DNA from: a virus | Direction: 5' to 3' (one strand) | IMG/VR virus record: IMGVR_UViG_3300023109_003069 | Span: 1-25,537 of that record | Length of the DNA: 25,537 bases | Part shown: piece after piece, positions 8,968 to 17,700 of the stretch | How positions within the stretch are numbered: the stretch's first letter is position 1 | Layout: each line of letters begins with the position of its first letter | The notes under the pieces: model-generated | Databases searched by the model: none | Told to the model about the DNA's origin: nothing | What the model saw: only the letters and a program-made list of their open reading frames with translations | Position numbers and translations under genes: made by a program

Positions 8968-9122
8968 ACGACTCTACACCTATAATCGGTATGATTGGTA
9001 CCGGTCTATCGTTCACACTAGGCCAATGGAATGACTTGGTGGGTTTAATCGCAGGTACCCTCACATGCGGGTATATGCTTTGGAAAATTCTTAAATTCTA
9101 TAGAGATGGCAAAAACAGTTAA
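8964..9122 (+). CDS. Holin-like small membrane protein
   Basis: A 52-residue protein starting at ATG 8964, which shares ATGA with the stop of the preceding microgene. A GTG at 8928 would add 12 residues but lies inside that gene, so the ATG is preferred. There are two hydrophobic stretches, PIIGMIGTGLSFTL (about 6-19) and VGLIAGTLTCGYMLWKILKF (about 26-45), joined by a short polar turn QWND. It ends in the basic tail YRDGKNS. Two closely spaced membrane helices with a charged C-terminus suit a class II holin, the small protein that opens the inner membrane at lysis. No endolysin is visible nearby, so the call rests on topology and on the lipoprotein beside it. A virion membrane protein is the alternative. 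Confidence 0.5.
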   Translation: MNDSTPIIGMIGTGLSFTLGQWNDLVGLIAGTLTCGYMLWKILKFYRDGKNS

Positions 9123-9234
9123 AAAAACAAAACCGGAAATACCTTGTAAGCAGTGCAAGAACCCAAATAAATGCAAAGCTGAAAAGCAATGCGCTAAGTT
9201 AGCACGGGGTAGGCGAGGTATTTACGGGTACTAA
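9106..9234 (+). CDS. 42-residue basic four-cysteine protein
   Basis: An ATG at 9106, within the last 17 bases of the holin-like gene, opens a 42-codon frame that ends in TAA at 9232-9234. The product is strongly basic, with a Lys-rich start (MAKTVKKTKPEI), four cysteines in the arrangement C14-x2-C17-x5-C23-x5-C29, and an Arg/Gly-rich tail LARGRRGIYGY. The spacing could hold one zinc ion. Reading frame, overlap and spacing all match the local gene style. No family is recognised; a small nucleic-acid-binding protein is a guess. Confidence 0.5.
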   Translation: MAKTVKKTKPEIPCKQCKNPNKCKAEKQCAKLARGRRGIYGY

Positions 9235-9278
9235 TACAACCGCTTTAAGTAGCGGTATAACAATAGTATTTTCAGTGA

Positions 9279-10304
9279 ATGGAAACAGAGACCGGGGCGG
9301 TTGATTCCCCCCAGCAAACCGAGTTAAATCTCGCGGATGTGTCAACAGACGACCTTCGTGAGGCAATGATAACGCAAAGTTCCGAATCACCGGAAGTTAC
9401 CGAAGCTATTTCTGAGGAGCAATCCCAGGAGCCGGGAGAAGTAATTCAAAGTGAGGGGGAAACCTACGAGGCAGAGCCGGAAGGCGAAACCGAAGAGGAA
9501 CAGCTGGCCAAGAGGAGGATTCGTCCCAAAAACGAAATGGACCAACAGGTCATCGATCTTTATAGATCTGATGGGTTTGGAGGTACTTTCGCTGATGCGT
9601 CGAGAATCATCTACGGCCAAGAAGCTCAGAATCAACAAGCTCCGCAGTACGCCGAGCCGAGGGCACCCGCCCCGGAACAAAGGCAAGACCCTTTAAAAGC
9701 GCAAGCGGCAGGACTCCAGCAAGAAATTGCTAATCTTGAGAAGCAGGTTCACGATGCCGCCGAGGAATTGGATACTACCAAAGCATTAACTCTCCAAAGA
9801 GAGATAATGAAAAAGGAAATGACAATCCAAAGCCTTGTCGCCAAAAGAGAACGCGAAAACGAGAGATATCAAGAGTCCAAACAAGCTCAAGAACGCTCAA
9901 AAGCGGAGGAGAGCAGGGATACCGTTTATCAAGCATATCCAGAGTTAGCAGATTCCAATAACGTATACCGTAAGGAATTTGATGACTTCTGCAATATAGC
10001 TCAAAGAGATCCCGATTTTGCGCATGTGTTTAACTCGCCGAGATGGCCAGAGATTATGGCTAACGACTTCGCTGCAAGAAAAGGATACACGCCACAGGCG
10101 GCTAACACAGCCCCACCGGTAAATCCTCAACCGCAAGCGCCACAGTTAGGCACTCAGGCAAAGGTCTTGACGACAGGACAAACAGCGCAACCCGCAAATC
10201 AAGCGCCAACCGCAAAAAACATTCTTAATAACATCTCAGATTTATCCAACGATCAAATTTTTGAAATGTTGGGATCTCCGGATGGGAGAACATTTTTACG
10301 ATAG
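9279..10304 (+). CDS. Capsid scaffolding protein
   Basis: A 341-residue, highly polar protein with the usual features of an internal scaffold, which guides coat assembly and then leaves the prohead. Residues 1-80 are very acidic and Gln/Glu-rich. Residues 140-210 form a long coiled coil (QQEIANLEKQVHDAAEELD and KKEMTIQSLVAKRERENERY). Residues 215-270 are a compact helical part. Residues 275-310 are Pro/Ala/Gln-rich, and the end carries ILNNISDLSNDQIFEMLG, a C-terminal helix like the coat-binding helix of other scaffolds. It sits immediately before the major capsid gene, the standard order. The ATG at 9279 has no Shine-Dalgarno. The predicted fold and position carry the call, since scaffolds share little sequence. 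Confidence 0.8.
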   Translation: METETGAVDSPQQTELNLADVSTDDLREAMITQSSESPEVTEAISEEQSQEPGEVIQSEGETYEAEPEGETEEEQLAKRRIRPKNEMDQQVIDLYRSDGFGGTFADASRIIYGQEAQNQQAPQYAEPRAPAPEQRQDPLKAQAAGLQQEIANLEKQVHDAAEELDTTKALTLQREIMKKEMTIQSLVAKRERENERYQESKQAQERSKAEESRDTVYQAYPELADSNNVYRKEFDDFCNIAQRDPDFAHVFNSPRWPEIMANDFAARKGYTPQAANTAPPVNPQPQAPQLGTQAKVLTTGQTAQPANQAPTAKNILNNISDLSNDQIFEMLGSPDGRTFLR

Positions 10305-10337
10305 GCATCAACCAACATCATCTAATTATCACTAATC

Positions 10338-11804
10338 ATGGCTATTAAAGCAATATCAGGAGCCGCCGGTGGCGGTGGGTTCCCATCATCACCTAACGCT
10401 AACGTCGACTTGGCAGCAAGTAACACCGACTACGGCTCAATCTTTAACGACAGCAATAATGATTTGCGCACACAGCTCTGGTCGGAGCTCGTAACCCGTG
10501 ATGCTCGCGAAAAGAACGTTTTCGCCAAGTTCATCGGTTCCGAGGGTTCCGGCTCACCAGTTGTCGAAAAACGCGACCTTTCCGCAGGCGGTTCTGACAA
10601 GGTTACTTTTACGACCGTTGCACCCATCCGTGGTCAAGGCGTTCGTGGGGAAGAAATCCTTAAGAACAACACCGGAAAGCTCAACTTCGGAACATTTAAT
10701 GTTGAAGTCGATCTGATCCGTCACGCTGTCGCTTGGACGCAAGTTATCAAGCTCATGCGCTTCACCGGAAAAACCATCGATCAGCTCTCAGCTGAGGTTA
10801 TGTCCGAATGGTCAGGTCGTACTGAGCAGGATCATATCCAGCAGTGCCTTAGGGACACTTGCCTTGGCAACAGCACTTCGAACCTTATCTCAGGTTACGG
10901 AGCAACAGCTAACCTCCTGTACACGGAAGGTCTCAGCACCGATATTATCCAGGAAGCTAAACAAGCATTGATCGCCCAAGGCGGTGAGCCAATGAATGTT
11001 GGTGGGGATGACAAAACCGAAATTCCCGGTTACTTGTTCTTCGCTCCCGACGCTTGCTTACGCCCTCTTCGTTCGGATCCCGACTACCTCGAAGCCATTC
11101 TTCAGGCTGACGAGCGCAGTAGCGCCAACAAGTTGTACAGCGGTAACTACGCAATGTGGGACGGCAACATTATTGCCAACCATAACGTTATTCTCGACAC
11201 AGCTGACGGTCGCCAAGGTTCTCCTTTGCTTCCTACAGCTTTGCTTTCCTCTTCTAAGTCCCCGGCCAACGCAGGTGACCTTGATCTTGGAGGCGACACA
11301 TTCGCAAACTTCACCGGATTCGACGCAAGAATTCCTGGAGGCGGAGGATCCGAGTACAGCGTAGGAGGAGGTTCCACAGCGGGACACATTCTTATCGTTG
11401 CTCCTGACGGAAGTTACTCTGTATTCAGCTACGCCACAAACTCTGGTGACAAACTTCAAACCTTGGGTTATGTTGATATATCAGGGGGTCAAGGTGCAAA
11501 TCAAGTAGCTAACGCAACAGCGTTCCCATCTGGGTCGGTTGTCTATCAAGCCAACATCCTCGGAACTCCTATCGGATATGCTCTCGCAATGGGTAAATCT
11601 GCTCTCTACTACGCTAAAGGAAGTGTGTTTAATGAACAGATCTTCCACTTCGACGATTTTAGCACGCAAGGGAATGATGCTCACTTGAGCGCCGTCGGTA
11701 TCCAGTCGGTCTACGGAATGGCTACTTACCAAGACACCAAGAAGAGAATTCCAGGTGTTCAGTTGGTAGAAGCAGTTCGTCAGATCCCCGGATTCTCTTA
11801 CTGA
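10338..11804 (+). CDS. Major capsid protein, N4-gp56/DUF4043-like
   Basis: A 488-residue protein placed right after the scaffold and followed by a strong terminator, as expected for the most abundant virion protein. The N-terminal arm is Gly/Ala/Ser-rich. The core has RTQLWSELVTRDAREKNVFA, then a beta section with KVTFTTVAPIRGQGVRG (E-loop-like), and a spine helix region RHAVAWTQVIKLMRFTGKT followed by QLSAEVMSEWSGRTEQDHIQ. This last pattern is what I associate with the N4 gp56/DUF4043 capsid family, an HK97-type fold. A Gly-rich insertion (about residues 330-350) could be a surface loop. The end, VYGMATYQDTKKRIPGVQLVEAVRQ, is compact and helical. The upstream leader (actaatcatg) lacks a Shine-Dalgarno despite the expected high expression. 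Family assignment is from memory of motifs, not from a search. Confidence 0.8.
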   Translation: MAIKAISGAAGGGGFPSSPNANVDLAASNTDYGSIFNDSNNDLRTQLWSELVTRDAREKNVFAKFIGSEGSGSPVVEKRDLSAGGSDKVTFTTVAPIRGQGVRGEEILKNNTGKLNFGTFNVEVDLIRHAVAWTQVIKLMRFTGKTIDQLSAEVMSEWSGRTEQDHIQQCLRDTCLGNSTSNLISGYGATANLLYTEGLSTDIIQEAKQALIAQGGEPMNVGGDDKTEIPGYLFFAPDACLRPLRSDPDYLEAILQADERSSANKLYSGNYAMWDGNIIANHNVILDTADGRQGSPLLPTALLSSSKSPANAGDLDLGGDTFANFTGFDARIPGGGGSEYSVGGGSTAGHILIVAPDGSYSVFSYATNSGDKLQTLGYVDISGGQGANQVANATAFPSGSVVYQANILGTPIGYALAMGKSALYYAKGSVFNEQIFHFDDFSTQGNDAHLSAVGIQSVYGMATYQDTKKRIPGVQLVEAVRQIPGFSY

Positions 11805-11839
11805 GAACTTTTAGGTCTCGCACCTATACATCCACCACC

Positions 11840-11875
11840 AGCCCCTCCCTGATCCACCGGGGAGGGGCTTTTTTT
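11840..11875 (+). terminator. Rho-independent terminator after the capsid gene
   Basis: A perfect 10-bp G+C-rich stem, AGCCCCTCCC (11840-11849) with GGGAGGGGCT (11860-11869), has a 10-base loop and seven consecutive T residues (11869-11875). It begins 36 bases after the capsid stop. The next gene starts only seven bases after the T run, leaving no room for a separate promoter between them. It probably caps a capsid-rich transcript while allowing partial read-through into tail genes. Confidence 0.92.
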
Positions 11876-11882
11876 AAAAAAC

Positions 11883-12293
11883 ATGAAAATTATAATAATT
11901 GGAAAAAGAGATCAAATGGGCACAACGCCGGTAATCCGGGTCAAGGGTATGAGTCGTCTGCAATATATCTTTCAATGGGATAAAGATTGCAGGCACTACG
12001 CTTACGAGCCAAAGGATCAACGGGAAGCGGACGACATATTCAGGACGCAGGGTAGATTATACAAGCGCATGTTCTTCTCCGTTCTTATGGATGAGAAAAA
12101 AGAACCCGTGAAGCAGGCTGTAGAATCAGACCACCATTTTATAAAAGAAGAGCCAAAGAAAGAGCTAAAAGAAGAGCCAAAGAAAGAGCTAAAAAAAGAG
12201 CCAAAGAAAGAGCCAAAGAAAGAGCTAAAAAAGAGTAGGGTAAAAGCCAAACCCGTTTTGCAAGCGGTGGAAGAAGAAGCCACTACTGAGTAA
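11883..12293 (+). CDS. Lysine-rich repeat protein downstream of capsid
   Basis: A 136-residue protein. Residues 1-80 form a small mixed domain starting with MKIIIIGKRDQMGTTPVIRV, with YAYEPKDQREADDIFRTQGR in its middle. Residues about 88-117 are an imperfect repeat of the octapeptide EEPKKELK, encoded by 24-base units, followed by a basic region and an acidic end. The repeat should be an extended, charged, flexible tail. Position between capsid and head-tail adaptor is where many phages have small head-completion or capsid-associated proteins, but I do not recognise this one. Its ATG lies seven bases from the terminator's T run and no Shine-Dalgarno is present. Repeat length could vary among relatives. 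Confidence 0.7.
   Translation: MKIIIIGKRDQMGTTPVIRVKGMSRLQYIFQWDKDCRHYAYEPKDQREADDIFRTQGRLYKRMFFSVLMDEKKEPVKQAVESDHHFIKEEPKKELKEEPKKELKKEPKKEPKKELKKSRVKAKPVLQAVEEEATTE
12147..12230 (+). repeat. 24-base coding tandem repeat
   Basis: Two identical 24-base units (12147-12170 and 12171-12194) are followed by a third copy (12195-12230) that has an extra 12-base internal duplication and one changed base near its start. The units encode the charged EEPKKELK motif of the host gene. The period keeps the reading frame, so slippage would lengthen or shorten the tail without a frameshift. Confidence 0.9.
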
Positions 12294-12302
12294 CATAGCG
12301 GT

Positions 12303-13049
12303 ATGGCTAATGTTACTTTTGATGAGATATGCGACCAGGTAGCTAGTATGCTTGGTGCGGATGCTCTTGATGATCTCCCCAGTATAGATGCTAAGAGAGT
12401 CCAGATTTTTGTAAACCAAGCTTACAGGGAGTGTTACGCTCCTTTAGATGGTAAGCGACCTAGATGGGCTACCAAGAAATTCACCTTGGTATTCCCCGAG
12501 GATACGCAGTCCATGGATATGGATACAACTATCATAGATGTTGAAAAGTATCCCGAGCTCGTAGGCCACGGACCGTTGTCATCGTTTCAATCTAGAGAGG
12601 ATGAATTGATCGCTAGATCCCATTACTCGGGGGACTTCAGGACTGTGGGTAACTATAGAGGTAGGTTCCCAAGCATCAATATGGATGAGGCCGAGAAGGA
12701 CAGACCTCTTTGGTACTTCATAGATCAGACGGATGAAGGCACCGATGTGGATGTAATACCCCGCATGGTTCTATACCCCATACCCGACAAGGAATATACG
12801 GTCAAATTCACCGCTAATGTAATGCCCGCAGAGCTTCAGCTTGGTGACTATCCAAGATTACCCGCTGATGTCTGTTGGGATGTTATGCTCCCATTTGCTC
12901 AGCATAAGCTTTTGGTCGATCCTCGGTACAACGGAGACAACAAAGTTAACATCGAAAAGGCGGTAATAGAGGCGAGGATGAAGCTAAGTAGGCTACTTAC
13001 CCCACAGAAGCAAAAGAATTTACGAATAGTAAAACGAGGAGGTTGGTAA
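12303..13049 (+). CDS. Head-tail adaptor / tail tubular protein A-like (T7 gp11-like)
   Basis: A 248-residue protein. It opens with FDEICDQVASMLGADAL followed by RVQIFVNQAYRECY, a short helical pair typical of gp11-type adaptors, where two long helices pack against the portal. A beta-rich middle follows (WATKKFTLVFPEDTQ; RMVLYPIPDKEYTVKFTANV). A C-terminal helical part (PADVCWDVMLPFAQHKLL and ARMKLSRLL) ends in a basic tail. T7 gp11 is shorter (about 196 residues). The segment 'R-x-x-L-Y-P-x-P' followed by 'Y-x-x-x-F' recurs in this family as I remember it. It lies at the usual point, after the capsid and before the tail proteins. It should form the ring that bridges portal and tail nozzle. 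Moderate certainty on family, high on being a virion assembly protein. Confidence 0.7.
   Translation: MANVTFDEICDQVASMLGADALDDLPSIDAKRVQIFVNQAYRECYAPLDGKRPRWATKKFTLVFPEDTQSMDMDTTIIDVEKYPELVGHGPLSSFQSREDELIARSHYSGDFRTVGNYRGRFPSINMDEAEKDRPLWYFIDQTDEGTDVDVIPRMVLYPIPDKEYTVKFTANVMPAELQLGDYPRLPADVCWDVMLPFAQHKLLVDPRYNGDNKVNIEKAVIEARMKLSRLLTPQKQKNLRIVKRGGW
13036..13042 (+). promoter_or_regulatory. Strong Shine-Dalgarno (AGGAGG) for the 13051 gene
   Basis: AGGAGG lies eight to nine bases before the ATG at 13051, inside the end of the adaptor gene. It is the only canonical ribosome binding site I see ahead of a gene in the window, and it supports the 13051 start. Confidence 0.6.
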
Positions 13050-13050
13050 A

Positions 13051-14730
13051 ATGTCCCTTAAATCCATGACCGCGAGTCTTCGGACTCTCTTGAGTGGGGG
13101 TAAGCTAAAAGACCTCACTATGCGTCCTGTAGGTCGTGCTTCCGTAGAGCTCGATTCAAAGGTTGGATACAGCAAGATTACTCGTAAATTCGTACTAGAG
13201 GGCGTACGGGTGAGTAAATATTGTATGGAGTGGGCGGCTTACGATGACACCAAAGTATATGTAGCGGGTGAGATCGTTTTGCATAACGATGATTACTGGG
13301 AGTGTATATTACAAGACACTCAAGCAATAGAACCTACATCCTCGAACACTCTTAATTGGAGGACGGGAGCCCCCGTACTTATACCCATCGGTACGGAGGA
13401 TGAGGAATACCAAGATCATTTCCTAGTTGATCAGAAGGTAATGCCGGGTGCTACTATCGATCAGGCATACATTCAAAGAACATTTGTAGAGTTCCGAAAA
13501 GACACATGGTCTAGCGAAACGGTAAGTGAGGGAGGCGATTTGAAAAGGATGAACCGCAAGTACGTCATTCTCAGGTCGAAGAACGATGATATCGGATATT
13601 CCGACAGCACTTTTATCCAAGAGCACCCCCAGTATAATCAAAAACTAAATACCGGAGTAAATAACCCTTCCGTGGAGCCTTGGCCTTGGATCCCCAATAC
13701 AATCAAAAATAGTGAGCCCGTAGCCATACTCAATTACACGCCCTCCAATTACTACGGAAATTCAGGGCAGTATAGTACGCTCGGGCTCGAGCAACCTATG
13801 CTTGAGGGCGACACTCTTTATAACAAGCTGACCGATGGAGACACCTACCAACCCAAATGGGTAAGAGGTCCGATCACGGTTGATATGTCGAACCCGGGAT
13901 TTGACGTATGGAGCGTCACGTGGGTTGCACCAGTCACCCCTCATTGGTTGGCGTACGGAAAATCCACTTCTTCTTATACCAACCCACAACTACCTCAGGT
14001 TTTAACATTCTCCCACAGGGGGGTGAAATTAGAGCCTATGGGTGATACTGGGGGTTTTAACCCCGGATCCACATCGGTCTGGACTTATATTTGGTATTAT
14101 GTCGGGGCTATGCCATCTGCGGATATGATCGGGTTATCGAAATTCCCAGAGTCCCCCTCGGTAAATTTCGATTTTCATTTCTCGCCTGAGGAAGATAGGC
14201 AAGGTTTTAAATTCACAAACAGGTTTAAGAACACCCTTTGGAAACCTGTACGATCGACCCAAAACGACGATATTTATTTTCCCGCCACTAACCTGTACCA
14301 GGGGAAGGTAACTACTCAGGTTGAAACAGACCCAGATGGATTCGGGCAAATCAGAGTAGGAAACACCCATTGGTCGCAAATCCCAATACAAGTGGCTAGT
14401 GGGCAAGGGTTGGTAAACGAAATTTGGTTTGATTTTACACATCCGAATGTAAAAGGGCCAGACCTTACAAGCTCAGCCGACTGGGGTGAGGGGCTAGGGC
14501 GCCCTGATGGTAATGGCGGTATAGCTGTGGGGACGAAAGACGGGAGTAACATACCTCTCACCCCTGGGTATCAGGGAATCGCTTTGAAAAAATGTGCGGG
14601 CTTGATTAACTACACGTACGACATAGACCCTAACGCAAGCTATTCTTCCGTAATCGGGTACCGGGTAAAACCAATATTTTCTCACGGTGACGAAAGAATC
14701 TGGAAAATCGAAGTTACATACGCAAGCTGA
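13051..14730 (+). CDS. Tail structural protein with CBM5/12-like module
   Basis: A 559-residue, mostly beta-rich protein with no signal peptide or catalytic motif that I can see. Residues about 57-105 contain WAAYDDTKVYVAGEIVLHND then DYWECILQDT and a closing NWRTG. This is the layout of small CBM5/12 (chitin-binding type 3) modules: 'W-x-x-x-x-x-Y-x-x-G-D-x-V-x-x-x-x-x-x-Y-x-x' and a final W. The rest is a long series of short strands with many W, Y, P and G, as in tail-tube or fibre proteins. It follows the adaptor and has the window's only strong ribosome binding site. Its stop overlaps the next start as TGATG. A nozzle, fibre anchor or baseplate-like part is inferred from position; the exact role is open. 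Confidence 0.65.
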   Translation: MSLKSMTASLRTLLSGGKLKDLTMRPVGRASVELDSKVGYSKITRKFVLEGVRVSKYCMEWAAYDDTKVYVAGEIVLHNDDYWECILQDTQAIEPTSSNTLNWRTGAPVLIPIGTEDEEYQDHFLVDQKVMPGATIDQAYIQRTFVEFRKDTWSSETVSEGGDLKRMNRKYVILRSKNDDIGYSDSTFIQEHPQYNQKLNTGVNNPSVEPWPWIPNTIKNSEPVAILNYTPSNYYGNSGQYSTLGLEQPMLEGDTLYNKLTDGDTYQPKWVRGPITVDMSNPGFDVWSVTWVAPVTPHWLAYGKSTSSYTNPQLPQVLTFSHRGVKLEPMGDTGGFNPGSTSVWTYIWYYVGAMPSADMIGLSKFPESPSVNFDFHFSPEEDRQGFKFTNRFKNTLWKPVRSTQNDDIYFPATNLYQGKVTTQVETDPDGFGQIRVGNTHWSQIPIQVASGQGLVNEIWFDFTHPNVKGPDLTSSADWGEGLGRPDGNGGIAVGTKDGSNIPLTPGYQGIALKKCAGLINYTYDIDPNASYSSVIGYRVKPIFSHGDERIWKIEVTYAS

Positions 14731-17700
14731 TGAGTTTTAATTTCGAGGAGTCGGAACAAGAGCAGAAAATCCAGGAGATAGAGAGAACGCTCGAATATGT
14801 AGTCTCTCAAATTGAAGACGGGTCGATAAATGAATCAGATGGTGAAACTATTATGGTTTCCGGTATGGATACAGAGGGTCGGCGTCAGGTAATACTTCAT
14901 TGGGTGAAATGGGGTCAAGTTGAGAGCTACGACTCCTGCGAAGAAATACTGACCATTGAAGACGCAAAAATAGCGGTAAGAGAAGCCGCCGAATTTCGAG
15001 ATAAGCTGAATACAGAAGACGCGACTGATCCGGACAAAGATGTCGAGGTTTGCCGGCCGGTACACCAGGGGGATATTCTCGTCTTACCATGCAGTCCATG
15101 TACGTACATCGCGTACGCTACGTGGGTAGATATGGATAAAGGCCCCAACTATGCTGGGTATCAAAGTAAGGATTATTCGGGAACTGCTGAAACGCAATAC
15201 GTCGGGGGTCAGGATGAAGCGGATAGAGGCGATGATGCGTATAGACAAGATCTGAATGAGTACGTAGTTCGCAGAGAATTCCTAATCTGGAATGTATCGA
15301 GTGTCGTAAGTGAGGTGGACATCCCCATAGGGACGGTTAATTCGACCGAGGGGCCTACAACTTCAACTGCTCTGGCGACCCTTGACGTGACTGAGCTGGC
15401 CACCGTCACTGAAGAATTCAATGTCGCAAGTCTCGCTGTTACGCAGACCGTAGGAAATCTTGTTAATTTAGAAGCTCTTACGGATATTGAAGATGAAGAT
15501 GTCGACCCATGCGAAGATGAGCCTGATGAATACGACGCCAACACTACTTATGCCATAGGGGATATAGTGTATGTGTTGGTTAACGGAGTTAAGGAATATT
15601 TTAAGGTTGTACATCTTAATGCAAATTTACCGCTCAACCCACTCACGCACAATCTTGGTATAGGTATAGCCGAGTGGCAAACTAATGTAGTTTACGCAAT
15701 CGGGGATGTGAGGAAAATAACGCTTGATGCCGTAGAAGCTGCTGCTATGGGGATCGCAACAGGGCCTGGGGAGTATTTTTTCGAATGTACTACAGCCCAT
15801 ACATCGCCCACCAATTTCACGGATGAACCAGCCAAATGGCAACAGCTCACCGAAGAAGAAGCGCACCCATGGAAACCGATCGAAGACTGGTGCCTAGAAC
15901 AACGTATTGATGACGGCATAGCCCAGACTTTGGACATAAGTGCCTTGGAAGTAGAGGATATAGATTCCGGAACCACTGGGCCTTATGCGGTTGGTGTCTA
16001 CGAACCGCAGGCCGAAGGTACGCCGGTACAGTTCGATGCACTAACGTCAATCGAGACTTTAAATTTTACAGCCGGCTCTTCAAGCAACTCGGGGAATCTG
16101 GACTCTATTCAAGTAACCACGGCAGACACCGGGGTGACTGGAGTTGTTTTCAAGGACGCTCCCTCCTACAATTGCTCCGCCTCAGACGATGAATACCCCT
16201 GCTTGGATTCGGGAGCGGCGGTGAATGAGGATGATGAATTTTACGACCCCGCTACTCAAAAACACTACCGGGCGAAAGCTAATGACAGTGGGGGCTTTCC
16301 CGTATCCGACAGTACGAAGTGGGAGGAAATTAACCCCACGACCACACCAAGCAATTGTTTAGTCTTGGCTGTCCATGACTACACCGAAAAGCAGGTAACT
16401 GTAAATAAAACCACACTGCCTTACGCATATGGATCAACTACAATCTCGGGTACGGCAAAATCCAGGCCAATAACGATAACCCCACAAGAATACAAGCTCG
16501 AGCAAAAGAATCTTACCTTTAGTATCGATAGGAAGTATCTGAACACCTCGAATGCAAAGGTCGTTCTTAGTAATCACTTAAAAAATCTGACTTTTAAAAG
16601 AAAGCCTTTTACACTCACGCCCTCGCTTGCTCAATTCACCCAGCAAATAGAAAAGTTAAGGCTTACTAGTGAAAAACTTCGGTTTGAGTCGGTAAAAGAA
16701 ACGGGTGACTTATTAGACTTTACGGTTTCCATATTCAGCGGAAATCAAACGCTTACGTCGACCCCCTGTGGTGCTTTAGCTGTGTCGATCGGTGCTTCCA
16801 TAGGGTCATCGTTAGGAACCGCGAGAACATTTACAATTAAAGGATTCGAGCCCGACGGTTCGACGGTTTCAATATCAAAAGATCTTTTCTCCCCAGTTGT
16901 TTCTCTTTTTGCTGTAGGGGGGCCGTCGATTTATAATATCGGAGGTACGGCACTAACTGTAGGTGCTGAACAAGACACCGTAGTTAACTTATCGATAGCT
17001 AATATATCTGTAGGGGTGGTTACCCCTGACCAGCAAATACTGCTGAGTAATATGTTCATGGCGGAATCCGATCCATGCGTCGATCCGGATTCATGGGATA
17101 CTAATCTACTGTATGATGCGGGTGACTATGTAATGCATGGCGGTAGTTATTGGAAAGCTTTACAAACATCTCAAGCCATAACACCTTCGGCAGCAGTTCC
17201 CACCTATTGGGAGGAGTTTACGCAAGAAGAATATTGCGACGAAATTAAGCCGGTCATAGCTAACTCCAAAATCGTAGTAGACCCAGAAGCAACGGTATCT
17301 CTTTCGGGTACAGGCCCGAGTACATTCCAATTGACGGGTACCCCTCAACCCGACGGATCTGAAAATTTCAAAAGCCTTGATATTTCGGCTACACCTAGGA
17401 ACGCGAATGCTTACATACCAATGCTTTATCAATGCCCTGTGGATAATGTCACAGTGGAAGCTTTTTCGGGAGCAAATCCGGTATCTATAGCAGGCTCTAC
17501 GAGAGTCAGCATAAGTGCATCTGGTAGTTGTGATCTAGTAATCCAGAACCAACTTAAGTTCAAAACGAAGAGCTATGATGTCAAATGCGGAGTACTGGCT
17601 CATACTGACGATGTATGCCCTGAAGAAACCGTAGTCACTAATGATATGGTGGTCGATGCGTTCACTACGCAAGGGTACACTGAGCAATCCTTGGATATGG

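Noticed and set aside
9239-9256. Perfect 6-bp hairpin ACCGCT/AGCGGT before the scaffold gene
   Set aside because: Short stem, six-base loop, and no T run, so not called a terminator; it may be chance.
12017-12283. An antisense Phe/Ser-rich frame over the lysine-rich repeat
   Set aside because: Its FFGSFFSS repeats are only the reverse reading of the 24-base repeat.
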